Part shown: positions 48,697 through 57,746 of the stretch, piece after piece
How positions within the stretch are numbered: position 1 is the stretch's first letter
How the letters are laid out: each line of letters begins with the position of its first letter
From: Sinorhizobium terangae
GTDB taxonomy: Bacteria; Pseudomonadota; Alphaproteobacteria; Rhizobiales; Rhizobiaceae
Length of the DNA: 64,000 bases
Direction of reading: 5' to 3'
Assembly: GCF_029714365.1 (NCBI RefSeq)
Contig: NZ_CP121661.1
Location: 310,001 to 374,000, forward strand
Translations under genes and position numbers: made by a program
The notes under the pieces: generated by a model
Seen by the model: the letters and a program-made list of their open reading frames with translations, nothing else
Databases searched by the model: none
What the model was told of the DNA's origin: nothing

Positions 48697-48820
48697 TGTC
48701 GAGTCAGCGACGCGGCGGTGTTACACTTGGCTTCCTGCTGCACAGCCATTTAATGCATTGATAAAATTCGGCAATTTTATCCCAACCCCTTATTTTTCCA
48801 AGCTGGCGCGATTTTTGAAG
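48697..48820 (+). promoter_or_regulatory. Degenerate NifA/sigma-54-type promoter 1
   Basis: TGT-N10-ACG at 48697-48712 (NifA upstream site is TGT-N10-ACA) is followed 107 bp later by TGGCGCGATTTTTGAAG at 48804, resembling the -24 half TGGCACG but with GA where the -12 half needs GC. A very similar pair occurs at 57747-57861. Both look like decayed copies of a nifH-type promoter. Confidence 0.4.
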
Positions 48821-49167
48821 TTCCTGGGGCGAGAGCCGTAGAAGCTGCTAGCCAATGACGTCGCCCGATCGAACGAAGGCAGGCAAGCAACAGTTCTCAG
48901 GTCCGCGCAACGCATTAATCGAGCTAACGATACGGGGCTGCGGACGACGGCGCACAAAGCAGTCTCTATAGCCGGCAGTTTTTTCGCACCAGTGACAACT
49001 TGCAACGCAAGAGGCCAACTAAGTTGGAGAGATCATGGAAACCGCGCGGACAACTGCTGTCCCTTGAGTCTCAGAGCCACCAGAGTGTCCGTTCAGTTTT
49101 TCTGTGGTCATGTTGATACATCTACTGGAGACAGCCGAAGAGGCGCCCTTTAATTCGAGTTCGGCCG

Positions 49168-49386
49168 ATGAATAGCATCAAGACAGAACCTGTTCTTTCC
49201 AGAAGAGAAAAAGAGTGTATTCTGTGGGTGGCAAAAGGGAAATCTTCTTGGGACATAGGAATGATTTTAGAAATATCGGAAAACACTGTCAATTTCCATG
49301 TAAAAAACGTAATGCGAAAATTAAATGCTTCTCGTAGAACGGTCGCTGCTATAAGAGCCTTAAGACTCGGAATTATCGAATTGTAA
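49168..49386 (+). CDS. LuxR-type DNA-binding protein consisting of the HTH domain only
   Basis: 72 aa, entirely the GerE/LuxR helix-turn-helix: LSRREKECILWVAKGKSSWDIG, then MILEISENTVNFHVKNVMRK and LNASRRTVAAIRALRLGII. The KSSWDIGxIL wording is typical of the C-terminus of acyl-homoserine-lactone regulators (LuxR, TraR, BjaR types), not of response regulators. No autoinducer-binding domain precedes it: the 110 bp upstream have no homologous frame. It is A+T-richer than its neighbours. It may be a remnant of a longer regulator or a functional stand-alone binder that would not need a signal. It is 3.3 kb from one LuxR-type box and 10.3 kb from the other. Confidence 0.8.
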   Translation: MNSIKTEPVLSRREKECILWVAKGKSSWDIGMILEISENTVNFHVKNVMRKLNASRRTVAAIRALRLGIIEL

Positions 49387-49676
49387 AAAAGCGCATACAT
49401 CTCTTAGCAGCTTGTCCCGAGTGGTCCAAATTCGAACATCAACATAATGAGGCAAGATCTTTCAACATCGGTTGCGCTGCTATGTTTTCTTGAAACCTGC
49501 ATCTTCGGTGCGTTCAGATCAAGAACCGCGGATGTCCATCTTGGCGTACGGCCGGATATTTAGTCGCCGCTGAAAAACCTCTCAACGCCCTGCAATCATG
49601 GGATTCCCATCTGTTTTGAAGTATTGGAAACTGCCGGAAATCGCCGATGATGTAGCTGATTTCTGGTGTTTTTGGT

Positions 49677-50983
49677 ATGCGGCCAAGTCGTCCCTCTTCC
49701 GGTAAGAATGATCTTTTTCGCGACCGTCTGGACGCGATCATCAACCCGCGCCACGCGCTGGTGCGATTGGCGGGTGTGGTCCCATGGGCACGATTTAACG
49801 AGGCGTTCGGTGGGTTCTATCGGCTGGTTGGCCGGCCCGCCAAGCCGACGCGGCTGATGGTCGGGCTGCATTACCTGAAGCATGTCCACGACCTGTCGGA
49901 CGAGGAGGTGGTCGAGCGCTGGGTGGAAAACCCGTAGTGGCAGTTTTTCTGCGGCTTTGAGTTCTTCCAGCACGAAGCGCCGATCGACGCGAGCACGATG
50001 ACCCGCTGGCGCAAGCGGATCGGGCCGCAGGGGCCGGAGAATTGCTGAAGGCCAGCGTCGAGGCGGCGCTTCAGACGGGAACGGCCAGGCCGGAATCTTT
50101 GGAGCGGGTCAATGTCGATACGACGGTGCAACCGAAAGCGATCGCTCATCCGACCGACAGCAGGCTGTATCTGAAGGCTCTGCAGATGCTGGTCCGTCAC
50201 GCCAAGAAGCATAGCATCGAGCTGAGGCAGAGCTACACGCGTCTGGCGAAAGCAGCGGCGGTGCGCGTCGGCCCGCTATGCCCAGGCCCGGCAATTCCGC
50301 CGCATGCGCCGTGAACTGAAGCGACTGCGCACCTTTCTCGGCCGCGTCTTGCGCGATATCGGCCGCAAGATCGCCGGCAACGTCGAACTGGAGAGGACTT
50401 TCGCCCGGCTGTTCGGGCTTGTCGAACGGCTGCTGGCGCAAAAGCCCAAGGACAAGAACAAGCTCTATTCGCTGCATGCTCCCGAGGTCGTCTGCATCTC
50501 GACGGGCAAGGCTCGCACGCCATACGAGTTCGGTTGCAAGGTAGGGATCGCGGCGACGAACCGCGAAGGGCTGGTTCTGGCGGCCAAGGCGTTCGAAGAC
50601 AATCCCTATGACGGGCACACGCTCTCACGCACCGGTGGTATCGATCCGGATCGCATCTACGTCGACAAGGGCTATCGCGGTCATGATTACACCGGATCGG
50701 CGTCGGTGATGATTGCCGGAAGCCGGCGCGGGCTGACGCCGACCATGCGACGGGAGCTGAAACGACGATCGGTCATATGAAGGCCGATGGCAGACTGGAC
50801 CGCAACTTCCTTCTCGGGCATGCTGGCGACGCCATCAATGCACTGCTCGTGGCCGCAGGTCACAATCTGCGCCTCATCCTGGCGGGACTGGCTCTTTGGT
50901 GTGCCTTCATCAAGGCCGCGCTCACCGTTCTCATGGCGAAATCGGATACTTCTCCAGATCTTCCACTGCCAGAAAATCAATGA
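49677..50983 (+). pseudogene. IS5-family transposase, broken
   Basis: Begins FRDRLDAIINPRHALVRLAG, FNEAFGGFYRLVGRPAKPTR and LMVGLHYLKHVHDLSDEEVV, then a TAG at about 49936 replaces the Tyr of NPYWQFFCG. The text continues as WQFFCGFEFFQHEAP, MTRWRKRIGPQGPEN, shifts near 50042 (ESLERVNVDTTVQPKAIAHP) and again near 50270 (RMRRELKRLRTFLGRVLRDI), then IYVDKGYRGHDY and a last piece to 50983 (GRLDRNFLLGHAGDAINALL). All regions of an IS5-type DDE transposase are there, split by one stop and at least three frameshifts. Confidence 0.88.
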
Positions 50984-51378
50984 TTTAGCCTTTGTTCAGG
51001 GCCGACTATTTATGCAGAATGATCACGCCGATCCGGATAGCAGTTGCGAACGGGCGGGCCGTAGGTTTTGGCCCGCAGCGTGCTGATGGGTACGAGCAAT
51101 CATGGGGTACTTGAGATCCGAATCATCCGACATGGCCGCGAAGATGCGCCACCAGGCTCCCTGTGGCTCCAGCAGCTGAAGCGACGGAAGACGCTGTTGC
51201 ATCCGCCGAATACCTCACGCGGAACGCGCTAGGGCGAGCCGGTCCGCACGACCGCGACACCGCCTCCACGGCGGCAGGCGGTTAACCATGCGGCCGATTG
51301 CCACCCATGAAGGCCGTGCGATCCGCTTCCGGACCAGGTCTGTATCATCTTAGGTTCGACGCGACCGCACCCCCCGCG
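50984..51378. other. No supported gene
   Basis: 395 bp between the IS5 pseudogene and the acdS stop codon. No open frame with a recognised motif; the last 40 bp show weak similarity to the matching position beside the second acdS, marking the left edge of the duplication. Confidence 0.4.
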
Positions 51379-52392
51379 TCATCCGTTACGAAACGTGTAG
51401 CCGTAGCTGTTGATCGCCGGCGCGCCCCCGAGATGCACATAGAGGACTCTCGATCCCACTGGAAAGAAGCCTTTTCGGACCAAGCCGATCGTGCCTTGCA
51501 TCGATTTGCCCTCATAGACGGGATCGGTAATGATGCCCTCCAGCCGCGCGCACAGGCGGATAGCCTCCTTCGTTTCCTCAGCCGGGATCCCGTAGCAAGG
51601 GTGCGCGTACTCCTTGAGCAGCACCACGTCATCGTCGACGATTTCCGTGCCGAGGTTGACAAGCTCTGCGGTATGCCGGGCAATTTGTAGCACCTGCGCC
51701 TTGGTTCCGGCGGGGGTAGCCGAGGCATCGATGCCGATCACGTTGCGCTGTCGCCCGTCCTTGGCGAACCCGACCACCATGCCGGCTTGCGTCGAGCCCG
51801 TCACAGTGCAAACCAGGACATAGTCGAAAGTAAATCCAAGCTGCTTCTCCTGTGCGCGTACTTCCTCGGCGAAGCCGACGTACCCGAGACCACCATATTT
51901 GTGAACAGAGGCCCCCGCTGGGATCGCATAGGGTCTACCGCCCCTTTGCTTGACCTCATCGAGCGCTTGTTCCCAACTGCGGCGGATGCCAATGTCAAAG
52001 CCCTCATCGACCAGACACACCTCTGCTCCCATGACCCGGCTCAAAAGAATGTTGCCTACGCGGTCGTAGACGGCATCCTCATGTGGCACCCAGCTTTCCT
52101 GTACCAGCAAACATTTCATGCCTATCTTAGCCGCAACCGCAGCAATCATCCGTGTGTGGTTGGACTGCACGCCGCCGATCGACACGAGCGTATCGGCGTT
52201 CGACGCGATCGCGTCGGGGACGATGTACTCGAGCTTGCGGAGCTTGTTTCCGCCGAACGCGAGGCCTGAGTTGCAGTCTTCCCGTTTGGCATAGATTTCC
52301 ACCTTTCCGCCTAAATGCTTGCCGAGGCGGTCGAGCTTCTCGATGGGCGTAGGCCCAAAGGTAAGCGGGTAGCGTTCAAACTTTTCCAGCAT
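51379..52392 (-). CDS. acdS: 1-aminocyclopropane-1-carboxylate (ACC) deaminase, copy A
   Basis: A 337-aa PLP enzyme that splits the ethylene precursor ACC into 2-oxobutyrate and ammonia; in rhizobia it lowers plant ethylene and favours nodulation. PLP lysine Lys50 in [11 protein letters not shown], Ser77 in VQSNHTR, Tyr293 and Glu294 in VYEGKS and Leu321 in HLGG. Glu294 plus Leu321 distinguish true ACC deaminases from D-cysteine desulfhydrase relatives. Length is standard. A ribosome-type GGAGAG lies just before the ATG. About 10 base differences from copy B (58748-59761); changes include Ile83Val, Ala271Ser, Cys281Phe and Ser329Gly. In some rhizobia acdS is NifA-controlled, but I found no clear NifA/sigma-54 promoter directly upstream here. 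Confidence 0.96.
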   Translation of the reverse strand: MLEKFERYPLTFGPTPIEKLDRLGKHLGGKVEIYAKREDCNSGLAFGGNKLRKLEYIVPDAIASNADTLVSIGGVQSNHTRMIAAVAAKIGMKCLLVQESWVPHEDAVYDRVGNILLSRVMGAEVCLVDEGFDIGIRRSWEQALDEVKQRGGRPYAIPAGASVHKYGGLGYVGFAEEVRAQEKQLGFTFDYVLVCTVTGSTQAGMVVGFAKDGRQRNVIGIDASATPAGTKAQVLQIARHTAELVNLGTEIVDDDVVLLKEYAHPCYGIPAEETKEAIRLCARLEGIITDPVYEGKSMQGTIGLVRKGFFPVGSRVLYVHLGGAPAINSYGYTFRNG

Positions 52393-52758
52393 GTTCTCTC
52401 CAGTGATATGTGATAGAGCTGAAGCTCGCTATGCGAACGCAGTTTGAGAGACGTTTTCCTATTTGAGCACGACAGCGCTCTCCAATGTCCCAGATGGGTC
52501 CGTTCGTATTTCCAGCAAGGCCGAACCAAGCCGTACACGGCGGTACCAGCAACGCCTACGGAACGGCAAAGCCGCATCTCCCTCGGGTTGGAACGGCCTG
52601 AATCGGTCGCCTTTGGCCATCCTAGACTGCGCATTCGTTCAATGACGATGTTCATGGCTCGTCCAAAGTACCGCGAATCTGAGCACTGTTTGGCATCGTC
52701 CGCCCACGCGAGCGGCGACGTGTTACGTATCTGAGTCAAGGTGGGGACATCGGAGGGT
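52393..52758. other. Spacer between acdS and the syrA-like gene (copy A)
   Basis: 366 bp with no conserved open frame: frames seen here are not kept in copy B (59762-60120). It would hold the acdS promoter. I searched both strands by eye for TGT-N10-ACA and TGGCAC-N5-TTGCA and found neither. Confidence 0.5.
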
Positions 52759-52963
52759 TCATTGAACATCCTCATGATACTCTAGCGACTGGTAGCGAAC
52801 TTCTTGGCAATGCTCAGCCCTTTGGGCACCTCTCTGGGCCCATCTAGACCGCCAGACCAAAAAGAGCACGCTTCCTAAATAAGCGACCTGGAGAAGCAGC
52901 CAACTGACGAGCGTTGTGACCACTACTTTGCGGATGGAAAGCGAGAGGAAGTACACCGCTAGA

Positions 52964-53985
52964 TGTGAGCTCCAATAGGTTGTCCATTCGGTCGCGGCCG
53001 GGAAAGCTGAGGTTGTCGAAGCTTCAGTGATTCTCAGGGGACCGAATGGACATCCATAAGAATGCCCGCCTCACACCGCGCAGTCGAGCAGTAATCGCGC
53101 ACCGCGTGCTCATCGAAGGACAGCGGCCGGCAGCCGTTGCCACGGCTTTCGGCGTCTGCGTGAAGACCGTTTACAAATGGTTGGGGCGCTATCGACGCGA
53201 GGGCGAGGCTGGCCTCAAAGATCGCAGTTCCCGACCGCACCGCCTGTATCATCCGACGCCGCAGGCCACCGCCGCCCGGATCGAGGCGTTACGTCGCCTG
53301 CGCATAACGGGCCGACACATCGCCACGGAGACGGGTGTCTCGCCAGCCACGGTCAGCCGCATCCTCAAGCGCCTTGGCCTGAACAAGCTCAAGGCCTTGG
53401 CCCCGGCTGAGCCGGTGCGGCGCTACGAACGCGACAAGCCCGGCGAGCTCATCCATATCGACATCAAGAAACTCGGCAAATTCAACCGAACCGGCCATCG
53501 CATCACCGGCGATCGCACGGGGCAGAGCAACAGCCGCGGCATCGGTTGGGAATACGTCCATCTGGCCATCGACGACCACTCACGCCTGGCCTATTCGGAA
53601 ATCTTCCCCGACGAGACGCGGCGCTCCTGTCTGCGCTTTCGATTCAATGCCTTGCGCTTCTTCAAGGCGCATGGCGTCAAGGTCCATCGCGTCATGACCG
53701 ACAACGGCTCCCAGCGATACGCCAAGGCGCTGCGGCGGCTCAGCATCAAGCACATCCGCACCAAGCCCTATACGCCCAAGACTAACGGAAAGGCCGAACG
53801 CCTCGTCCAAACCGCTCTGCGCGAATGGGCCTATGCCAAGGCCTACGAAACCTCGCAGCAGCGGGCCGCCGACCTGCCGGTCTGGCTCCACCGCTACAAT
53901 TGGCATCGTCCGCATGGCAGTCTACAATCCAAACCGCCTATCAGTAGACTCGGCCTGACCCAGGACAACCTGTTGAGGCTCCACA
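52964..53985 (+). mobile_element. IS481-family insertion sequence (intact, 1022 bp)
   Basis: Ends are imperfect inverted repeats (left TGTGAGCTCCAATAGGTTGT; right, read inward, TGTGGAGCCTCAACAGGTTG). It is flanked by the 6-bp target duplication GCTAGA (52958-52963 and 53986-53991). Copy B of the duplication keeps the empty site, with a single GCTAGA at about 60322-60327, which proves the boundaries. It inserted after the 4.7-kb duplication arose. Confidence 0.93.
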
Positions 53986-53990
53986 GCTAG
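53046..53990 (+). CDS. IS481-family transposase (intact)
   Basis: A 314-aa DDE transposase. N-terminal helix-turn-helix region (GQRPAAVATAFGVCVKTVYKW, GLKDRSSRPHRLYHP), second HTH (RRLRITGRHIATETGVSPAT), then RYERDKPGELIHIDIKKLGK (first Asp), HVRVMTDNGS-type segment (VHRVMTDNGSQRYAKAL, second Asp) and RTKPYTPKTNGKAERLVQTA (Glu). Full family length with no break. Its stop codon TAG (53988-53990) lies in the flanking target duplication, just outside the element's right end, so the last residues come from host DNA. Confidence 0.93.
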   Translation: MDIHKNARLTPRSRAVIAHRVLIEGQRPAAVATAFGVCVKTVYKWLGRYRREGEAGLKDRSSRPHRLYHPTPQATAARIEALRRLRITGRHIATETGVSPATVSRILKRLGLNKLKALAPAEPVRRYERDKPGELIHIDIKKLGKFNRTGHRITGDRTGQSNSRGIGWEYVHLAIDDHSRLAYSEIFPDETRRSCLRFRFNALRFFKAHGVKVHRVMTDNGSQRYAKALRRLSIKHIRTKPYTPKTNGKAERLVQTALREWAYAKAYETSQQRAADLPVWLHRYNWHRPHGSLQSKPPISRLGLTQDNLLRLHS

Positions 53991-54069
53991 AGCGTTGTTG
54001 CACAGGACCAGCAGCAGGACGCGACAGAAGCCTCTGAAGTGCACAGCCGTTCTCCCGGTTTGTCCCTTA

Positions 54070-54387
54070 TCATGCAGCGACCTTGTCAGCTGCAATATGG
54101 GTCTGACAGTTCTTCGGACAAACGCGGGCGCAGGCTCCGCAGCCGATACAGCGGCCGGCATGATCGACGACCATGACCATACGATTGAGCTCGCCATCAA
54201 AGTCGTCGTCCTCGTCGTCGCAGATACCAAGAATTTCACCCGCGTCATCGATGCCGTAAAGGTGCATGACCTCGCGAGAGCAGACCTTGAAGCAGCGGCC
54301 GCAGCCGATGCAGGTGGCGCCATTGATAGCGGTCAGATATTCCGGCATCCAGTTTGTGCCGTCGCGGGTAACGAAAAGGCTCGTCAT
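54070..54387 (-). CDS. fdxB: Nif-specific ferredoxin III, FdxB (copy A)
   Basis: A 105-aa ferredoxin with two 4Fe-4S sites: CIGCGRCFKVC and CIGCGACARVCPKNC. Between them is an acidic stretch (CDDEDDDFDGELNRM) usual for FdxB. The start MTSLFVTRDGTNWMPEYLTA is typical. It encodes an electron carrier linked to nitrogenase cofactor assembly or electron supply. It lies at the end of the nifENX-type operon. The upstream small gene is broken in this copy, so its coupled start (overlap ATGA) may be affected. Differs from copy B at only a few residues. Confidence 0.93.
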   Translation of the reverse strand: MTSLFVTRDGTNWMPEYLTAINGATCIGCGRCFKVCSREVMHLYGIDDAGEILGICDDEDDDFDGELNRMVMVVDHAGRCIGCGACARVCPKNCQTHIAADKVAA

Positions 54388-54583
54388 CGTGAGTTCTCCA
54401 ACGCACTGAGCTCTCTCTTCGCAGCGTCCAACTCGGCAAAGGCGTCGAATGTTTTCTCGGCGACCACCTTGATCTCGGTCCAGCTGGCAGGTCCTCGACA
54501 AGGTCGTGCAATTCCATCTTCGCAGTTCCCGCCCGCGACTGCAGCTTGCGGACCTTCTTCTGCTGTTCTTCAAGGTCTGACAT
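54384..54583 (-). pseudogene. CCE_0567-family small protein, frameshifted (copy A)
   Basis: Begins MSDLEEQQKKVRKLQSRAGT then AKMELHDLVEDLP, and is then out of frame (AGPRSRW instead of VNWTEIKVIAEK). Compared with copy B, 4 bp are missing within the CAGCTGGCAGG segment near 54480-54490. The rest of the gene is still readable in the shifted frame (TFDAFAELDAAK-type), so the loss is a single small deletion. Confidence 0.85.
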
Positions 54584-54608
54584 GATCTCCTTCCTCGTAC
54601 CGGTCCGA

Positions 54609-55097
54609 TCACGCCCGCGCCACGTCGGGATAGGCTTCGATGGCTGCGACCGCATCATCGACCAGTTTCGCACCTGCCCCAGCGAGTTTGCCAAGTGTGT
54701 CGAAGCCGAACCGATGGACGTCACGAAGTGTCTTCGACAGAACGACCAACCGCCCGGTCGTGAGAAGTACGCGGCCGAAGCCCTCATGGCTCATCATCAT
54801 GGTCGACGATACCACCAGGCCGGAGCGCTGCTCGATCACAAGCCCCACGCAGGTGTAGAAAATCTGCAGCCTCCACAGCACGTCCGGGTCGGGATCGCCG
54901 ATGATCGGGATCTTACGGCGCTGCTCCTTGGTGACGATGAAATCGGCCAGGAGGTCGGCGTCGGATTTGTCTTCCCACATTCCATAAGTGTCTTGGGCGC
55001 GGATCTGCCGCATGAGGCACTTGAGGAAAGGCGTGGCAAGGGCCGTCTCGTCCGCGTCGACAGCGGGGCCATCCGCAGCAGCTTTCGGTTTTTTCAT
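54609..55097 (-). CDS. NifX-associated nitrogen fixation protein (DUF269, copy A)
   Basis: A 162-aa protein of the DUF269 family, always found next to nifX. Runs recognised: [40 protein letters not shown] and [20 protein letters not shown], then [20 protein letters not shown]. Role unknown; presumed in FeMo-cofactor assembly. It begins 3 bp after the nifX stop on the same strand. The frame is intact and close to copy B. Confidence 0.9.
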   Translation of the reverse strand: MKKPKAAADGPAVDADETALATPFLKCLMRQIRAQDTYGMWEDKSDADLLADFIVTKEQRRKIPIIGDPDPDVLWRLQIFYTCVGLVIEQRSGLVVSSTMMMSHEGFGRVLLTTGRLVVLSKTLRDVHRFGFDTLGKLAGAGAKLVDDAVAAIEAYPDVARA

Positions 55098-55100
55098 CGT

Positions 55101-55595
55101 TCAGACCTCATCCTCAAAGGATTTCTTTTCGGTGGCGCCTGCCTCCATCACCGCCTTGCGCAACCAAGGCGGAGGAGCCGTCCGGAGCATCGTCCGGATT
55201 CGCGACAAGACGTCTTCGATAGACTGAGGCTGCGGCACTTTGATCGGATGGATTTTCGCCGAAATAATCTTGGCTGCCGAAGGACTGCCGATCGCCAGAC
55301 AAAACAGCAGGTGGCAGCCCTTCAACGCCTCCACCCTCGCAATGATGCGATCATCGCCGTCAGTCCGGTGCTTCCCGCTCTCGTCGGCAACATCGTCAAA
55401 GGCTACAGCTTCCACGAAAGCAGAGTCATCGGCCGTCACGTCAAAAACCGCGAATAGTTTGGCCGAACCGAAATGCGCGTTGAGGCATTCCATGTCTTGC
55501 GTCGCGATAGCCACGCGCAATGCACCGGATTGCTGTCGCGGCGTCAATGCGTGGAGCTTGTTGGCGGCGAGCGAAAGGCGACGAACGGAAGTCAT
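55101..55595 (-). CDS. nifX: NifX, FeMo-cofactor precursor carrier (copy A)
   Basis: A 164-aa NifX protein: RVAIATQDMECLNAHFGSAK, then FAVFDVTADDSAFVEAVAF and GCHLLFCLAIGSPSAAKIIS, PIKVPQPQSIEDVLSRI. NifX holds NifB-co or a precursor on the way to NifEN in the cytoplasm. Its ATG overlaps the nifN stop by 4 bp (ATGA), and DUF269 follows after 3 bp. Intact. Confidence 0.93.
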   Translation of the reverse strand: MTSVRRLSLAANKLHALTPRQQSGALRVAIATQDMECLNAHFGSAKLFAVFDVTADDSAFVEAVAFDDVADESGKHRTDGDDRIIARVEALKGCHLLFCLAIGSPSAAKIISAKIHPIKVPQPQSIEDVLSRIRTMLRTAPPPWLRKAVMEAGATEKKSFEDEV

Positions 55596-56947
55596 CTGGT
55601 CGTTTCTCGCTTACGGAATGGATCGAATGACTCGGGCGTTGGCGTGTGTTGGTTAGCCTGGAAGATGTTCGCAACATCGAAGATCAGGTCGCGCGTCCCC
55701 TGATAGAGGATCGTGAGCTTATGCTGGCTGCCGAGTCGGTCGAAGATCGGGAAGCCAACGCGCATGAGCGGAATACCAAGGCGCTCGGCCGCCTGTCGTC
55801 CGTGCGAATGCGTGACGAGAAGATCAGCGCCCGCGGCGAGACCCTCGAGATCGCCAAGATCGCCGTCCTGGACCTGTTCGGCCGGCACTTTCTTGAGAAT
55901 GTTCGAGGTGCCGGTCGTGGTGACGGCCGCCGGGATTTCGGCGCCCATGCCCGTGAAGAAAGTCGCGAGCTGGTAAAGCTGGTCCGGCTCGGCGACGATG
56001 CCAATCTTTTTGCCACCAAAATGAAAGTGTCCGTCGAGCAAGGCGTCCTGAAGCTGTGCGCGGCGACGGCGGATTATCGCTGGCGCTGGTGCACGGGAGA
56101 TTGAAGAAAGCAGCGAGATAAAACGGTCTGTCTCCTTCAATCCTGTAAGGGAATGAAACAAGGCATAAGGCACTCCGGTCAGTCTTTGCAGCACCTCCGC
56201 GGGGCGGCGCATATGCTCGCCGATCGCGATGCATTGCACCGACGTGCCAAGCTCTTCAATGTCCTTAACCGTAGTGCCGCCACAGGTGGTCGGCACCCAG
56301 CGATCATCTGGCACCGTCCCGTCGAGCGAGCCGGAGAGATCCGGCAGAACCACTGGCTTCAGTCCGAAGCTTTCCATCGTTTCGCGCAAATGCTCGATGT
56401 CAGCGACCGTGAGGTTCCAGCCTGGCAAGATCACAATCTTCTTCGACTGCCGAACCCGCTCACCGCGCAGCGTAATCCTTTGGAGCATCGCGGTGACCGC
56501 CTGGGCCCAACCCTCCTCGATCGCACCATGGAAATCCGGCGTGTTGGCCAGAACGATCTCAGTGCCTGCGAGTTCTTTAGCGTGCATCATCTTGATGTTC
56601 GCGAGATCCCTTGCGAAATCCTCGCCACGAGTTTCAACCAGCGCGGTGGTACAGACCCCGATCAGCTTCGGGTTCGTGCGGGTCTTAAGGTTGAGGATCG
56701 CCTCTTCGAGATGGTCCATGCCGCCGAGGATCGTCGCCATCTCGTCCATCGCCGTGGTCTGCGAGGGGACGGCTTCCTTGAAGTGCCGCACGAGAAGTAC
56801 CAGTGCAAAGCTGGTGCAGCCCTGGCTGCCATGAAACAGCGGGATGGCACCATCGACCCCAAGGAAGGCGAGCGCAGCGCCCAGCGGCTGAGACGACTTT
56901 AGCGGATTGACCGGCGCCGATTTGGTTTGGGGAAGAATGCGGGTCAT
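55592..56947 (-). CDS. nifN: NifN, FeMo-cofactor scaffold subunit (copy A)
   Basis: A 451-aa nitrogenase-like subunit that pairs with NifE as the scaffold on which FeMo-cofactor is finished. Start: NPLKSSQPLGAALAFLGVDG, with the cluster cysteine in GSQGCTSFALVLLVRHFKEA; then TNPKLIGVCTTALVETRGED, FSLLSS and ILPGWNLTVADIEHLRE; KKIGIVAEPDQLYQLATFF; VTHSHGRQAAERLGIPLMRV; FPIFDRLGSQHKLTILYQGT. Frame intact. It starts 4 bp inside the end of the nifE fragment. Because nifE is truncated in this copy, NifN-A would need NifE from copy B. Confidence 0.95.
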   Translation of the reverse strand: MTRILPQTKSAPVNPLKSSQPLGAALAFLGVDGAIPLFHGSQGCTSFALVLLVRHFKEAVPSQTTAMDEMATILGGMDHLEEAILNLKTRTNPKLIGVCTTALVETRGEDFARDLANIKMMHAKELAGTEIVLANTPDFHGAIEEGWAQAVTAMLQRITLRGERVRQSKKIVILPGWNLTVADIEHLRETMESFGLKPVVLPDLSGSLDGTVPDDRWVPTTCGGTTVKDIEELGTSVQCIAIGEHMRRPAEVLQRLTGVPYALFHSLTGLKETDRFISLLSSISRAPAPAIIRRRRAQLQDALLDGHFHFGGKKIGIVAEPDQLYQLATFFTGMGAEIPAAVTTTGTSNILKKVPAEQVQDGDLGDLEGLAAGADLLVTHSHGRQAAERLGIPLMRVGFPIFDRLGSQHKLTILYQGTRDLIFDVANIFQANQHTPTPESFDPFRKRETTR

Positions 56948-57153
56948 CGGCTTTCCTCAACGTTCGCCGAAGCCGTCGGCTGTTGCGCGGATACTTTTTT
57001 GAAGGCATGGACGATCTCGATCTCATGTGTGCTTGGCAGCTCGTGCTCCGCCGCAGGTCGGTATTCCCACGGTGACGGCTCTCGCACTTGGCGCCAGATC
57101 GGGTTGTGAATGGCACGGTCGATCTGGCATACGAGTTGACGCAAATCTGACAT
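56944..57153 (-). pseudogene. nifE: nifE, 3'-terminal fragment with a new start (copy A)
   Basis: Only the last 65 or so codons of nifE remain: LVCQIDRAIHNPIWRQVREP then SPWEYRPAAEHELPSTHEIE. In place of the missing 5' part a new ATG (57153) with AAGGAAGG upstream opens a 69-codon frame starting MSDLRQLVCQID. It may be translated, keeping coupling to nifN, but cannot work as NifE. Confidence 0.8.
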
Positions 57154-57331
57154 GTTGCCTTCCTTCCTTCGTTCCACCGATCGCGCAATGTCGGTCGGCA
57201 GCTCGCGCAGCCTCGCAATGAGGGTTTCAAAACTCGTGCCAATCTGGATGAGCGAGTCCAAGGAAAGGACCTTTGATTTTTTTCAGCTATTTAGTGTTTG
57301 CTAAAACCAAGGGATCGGCTGAACACGCCTG

Positions 57332-57347
57332 TGTCGCTGACCTGACA
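57332..57347 (-). promoter_or_regulatory. Candidate NifA-binding site (TGT-N10-ACA)
   Basis: TGTCGCTGACCTGACA, an exact TGT-N10-ACA, about 185 bp upstream of the nifE fragment of copy A. No -24/-12 promoter was found between it and the gene. Sites of this loose pattern also occur by chance. Confidence 0.3.
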
Positions 57348-57746
57348 AAGCGGCCAGCAAGGTGTCGGATGGCACTATTTGCGACAGATATACGTTCCGT
57401 TCGCCGGGGACCCACAACGCTTGGCCATCCACTCTCGCCGTAAACGGCTGCTCTGGCCGGGAAGCCGTCTGGTGTAATCTAAATGCCGCATGGGCGACTG
57501 CAAAACTACGATGCCCGAAGCGGGCACGGAGAGAGGCGGAGATCGACGCTTGGCTTCAGGACTGACGCGAGAAGAGACTACTGGCTACGAACACGTCCCT
57601 AGGCTTCATCACCGCCATCGTGCTATGTTGGAATCTTCGTGGAACATCGGTCAACGCGAACGCGGTTGGGAGCGTGAATTCCGCTTCCTCGCGGGCGGAA
57701 TCCTGTCCGCCGTCCCGGGGGACGCCGCGCAACAGACTATCCGGTT

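Larger units (their letters stand above)
52759..54044 (-). pseudogene. SyrA/ExoX-like exopolysaccharide repressor, interrupted by IS481 (copy A)
   Basis: Start at GTG 54044 (first codons VHFRGFCRVLLLVLCNNALA by comparison with copy B), then the IS481 element at 52964-53985, then the rest from 52963 (VYFLSLSIRKVVVTTLVSWL, LLQVAYLGSVLFLVWRSRWA) to the stop at 52759. Small two-helix membrane proteins of this kind (SyrA, ExoX) modulate succinoglycan/exopolysaccharide production in rhizobia. The insertion splits the gene after the first membrane helix. Confidence 0.75.
51379..57137 (-). repeat. Direct duplication, copy A (about 4.73 kb plus IS481)
   Basis: Matches 58748-63479 in gene order and orientation from the acdS stop to codon LVxQIDxAIHN of nifE. 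Subtracting the IS481 element and its 6-bp target repeat (1028 bp) leaves about 4730 bp against 4731 bp in copy B. Homology ends at 57137 at the sequence AACTCGT read on the minus strand. Copy A contains three inactivating events; copy B none seen. Confidence 0.9.

Noticed and set aside
52393..52960. NifA-dependent promoter for acdS
   Set aside because: Known in some Mesorhizobium, so I looked for TGT-N10-ACA and GG-N10-GC upstream of both acdS copies; none with acceptable sequence and spacing was found.
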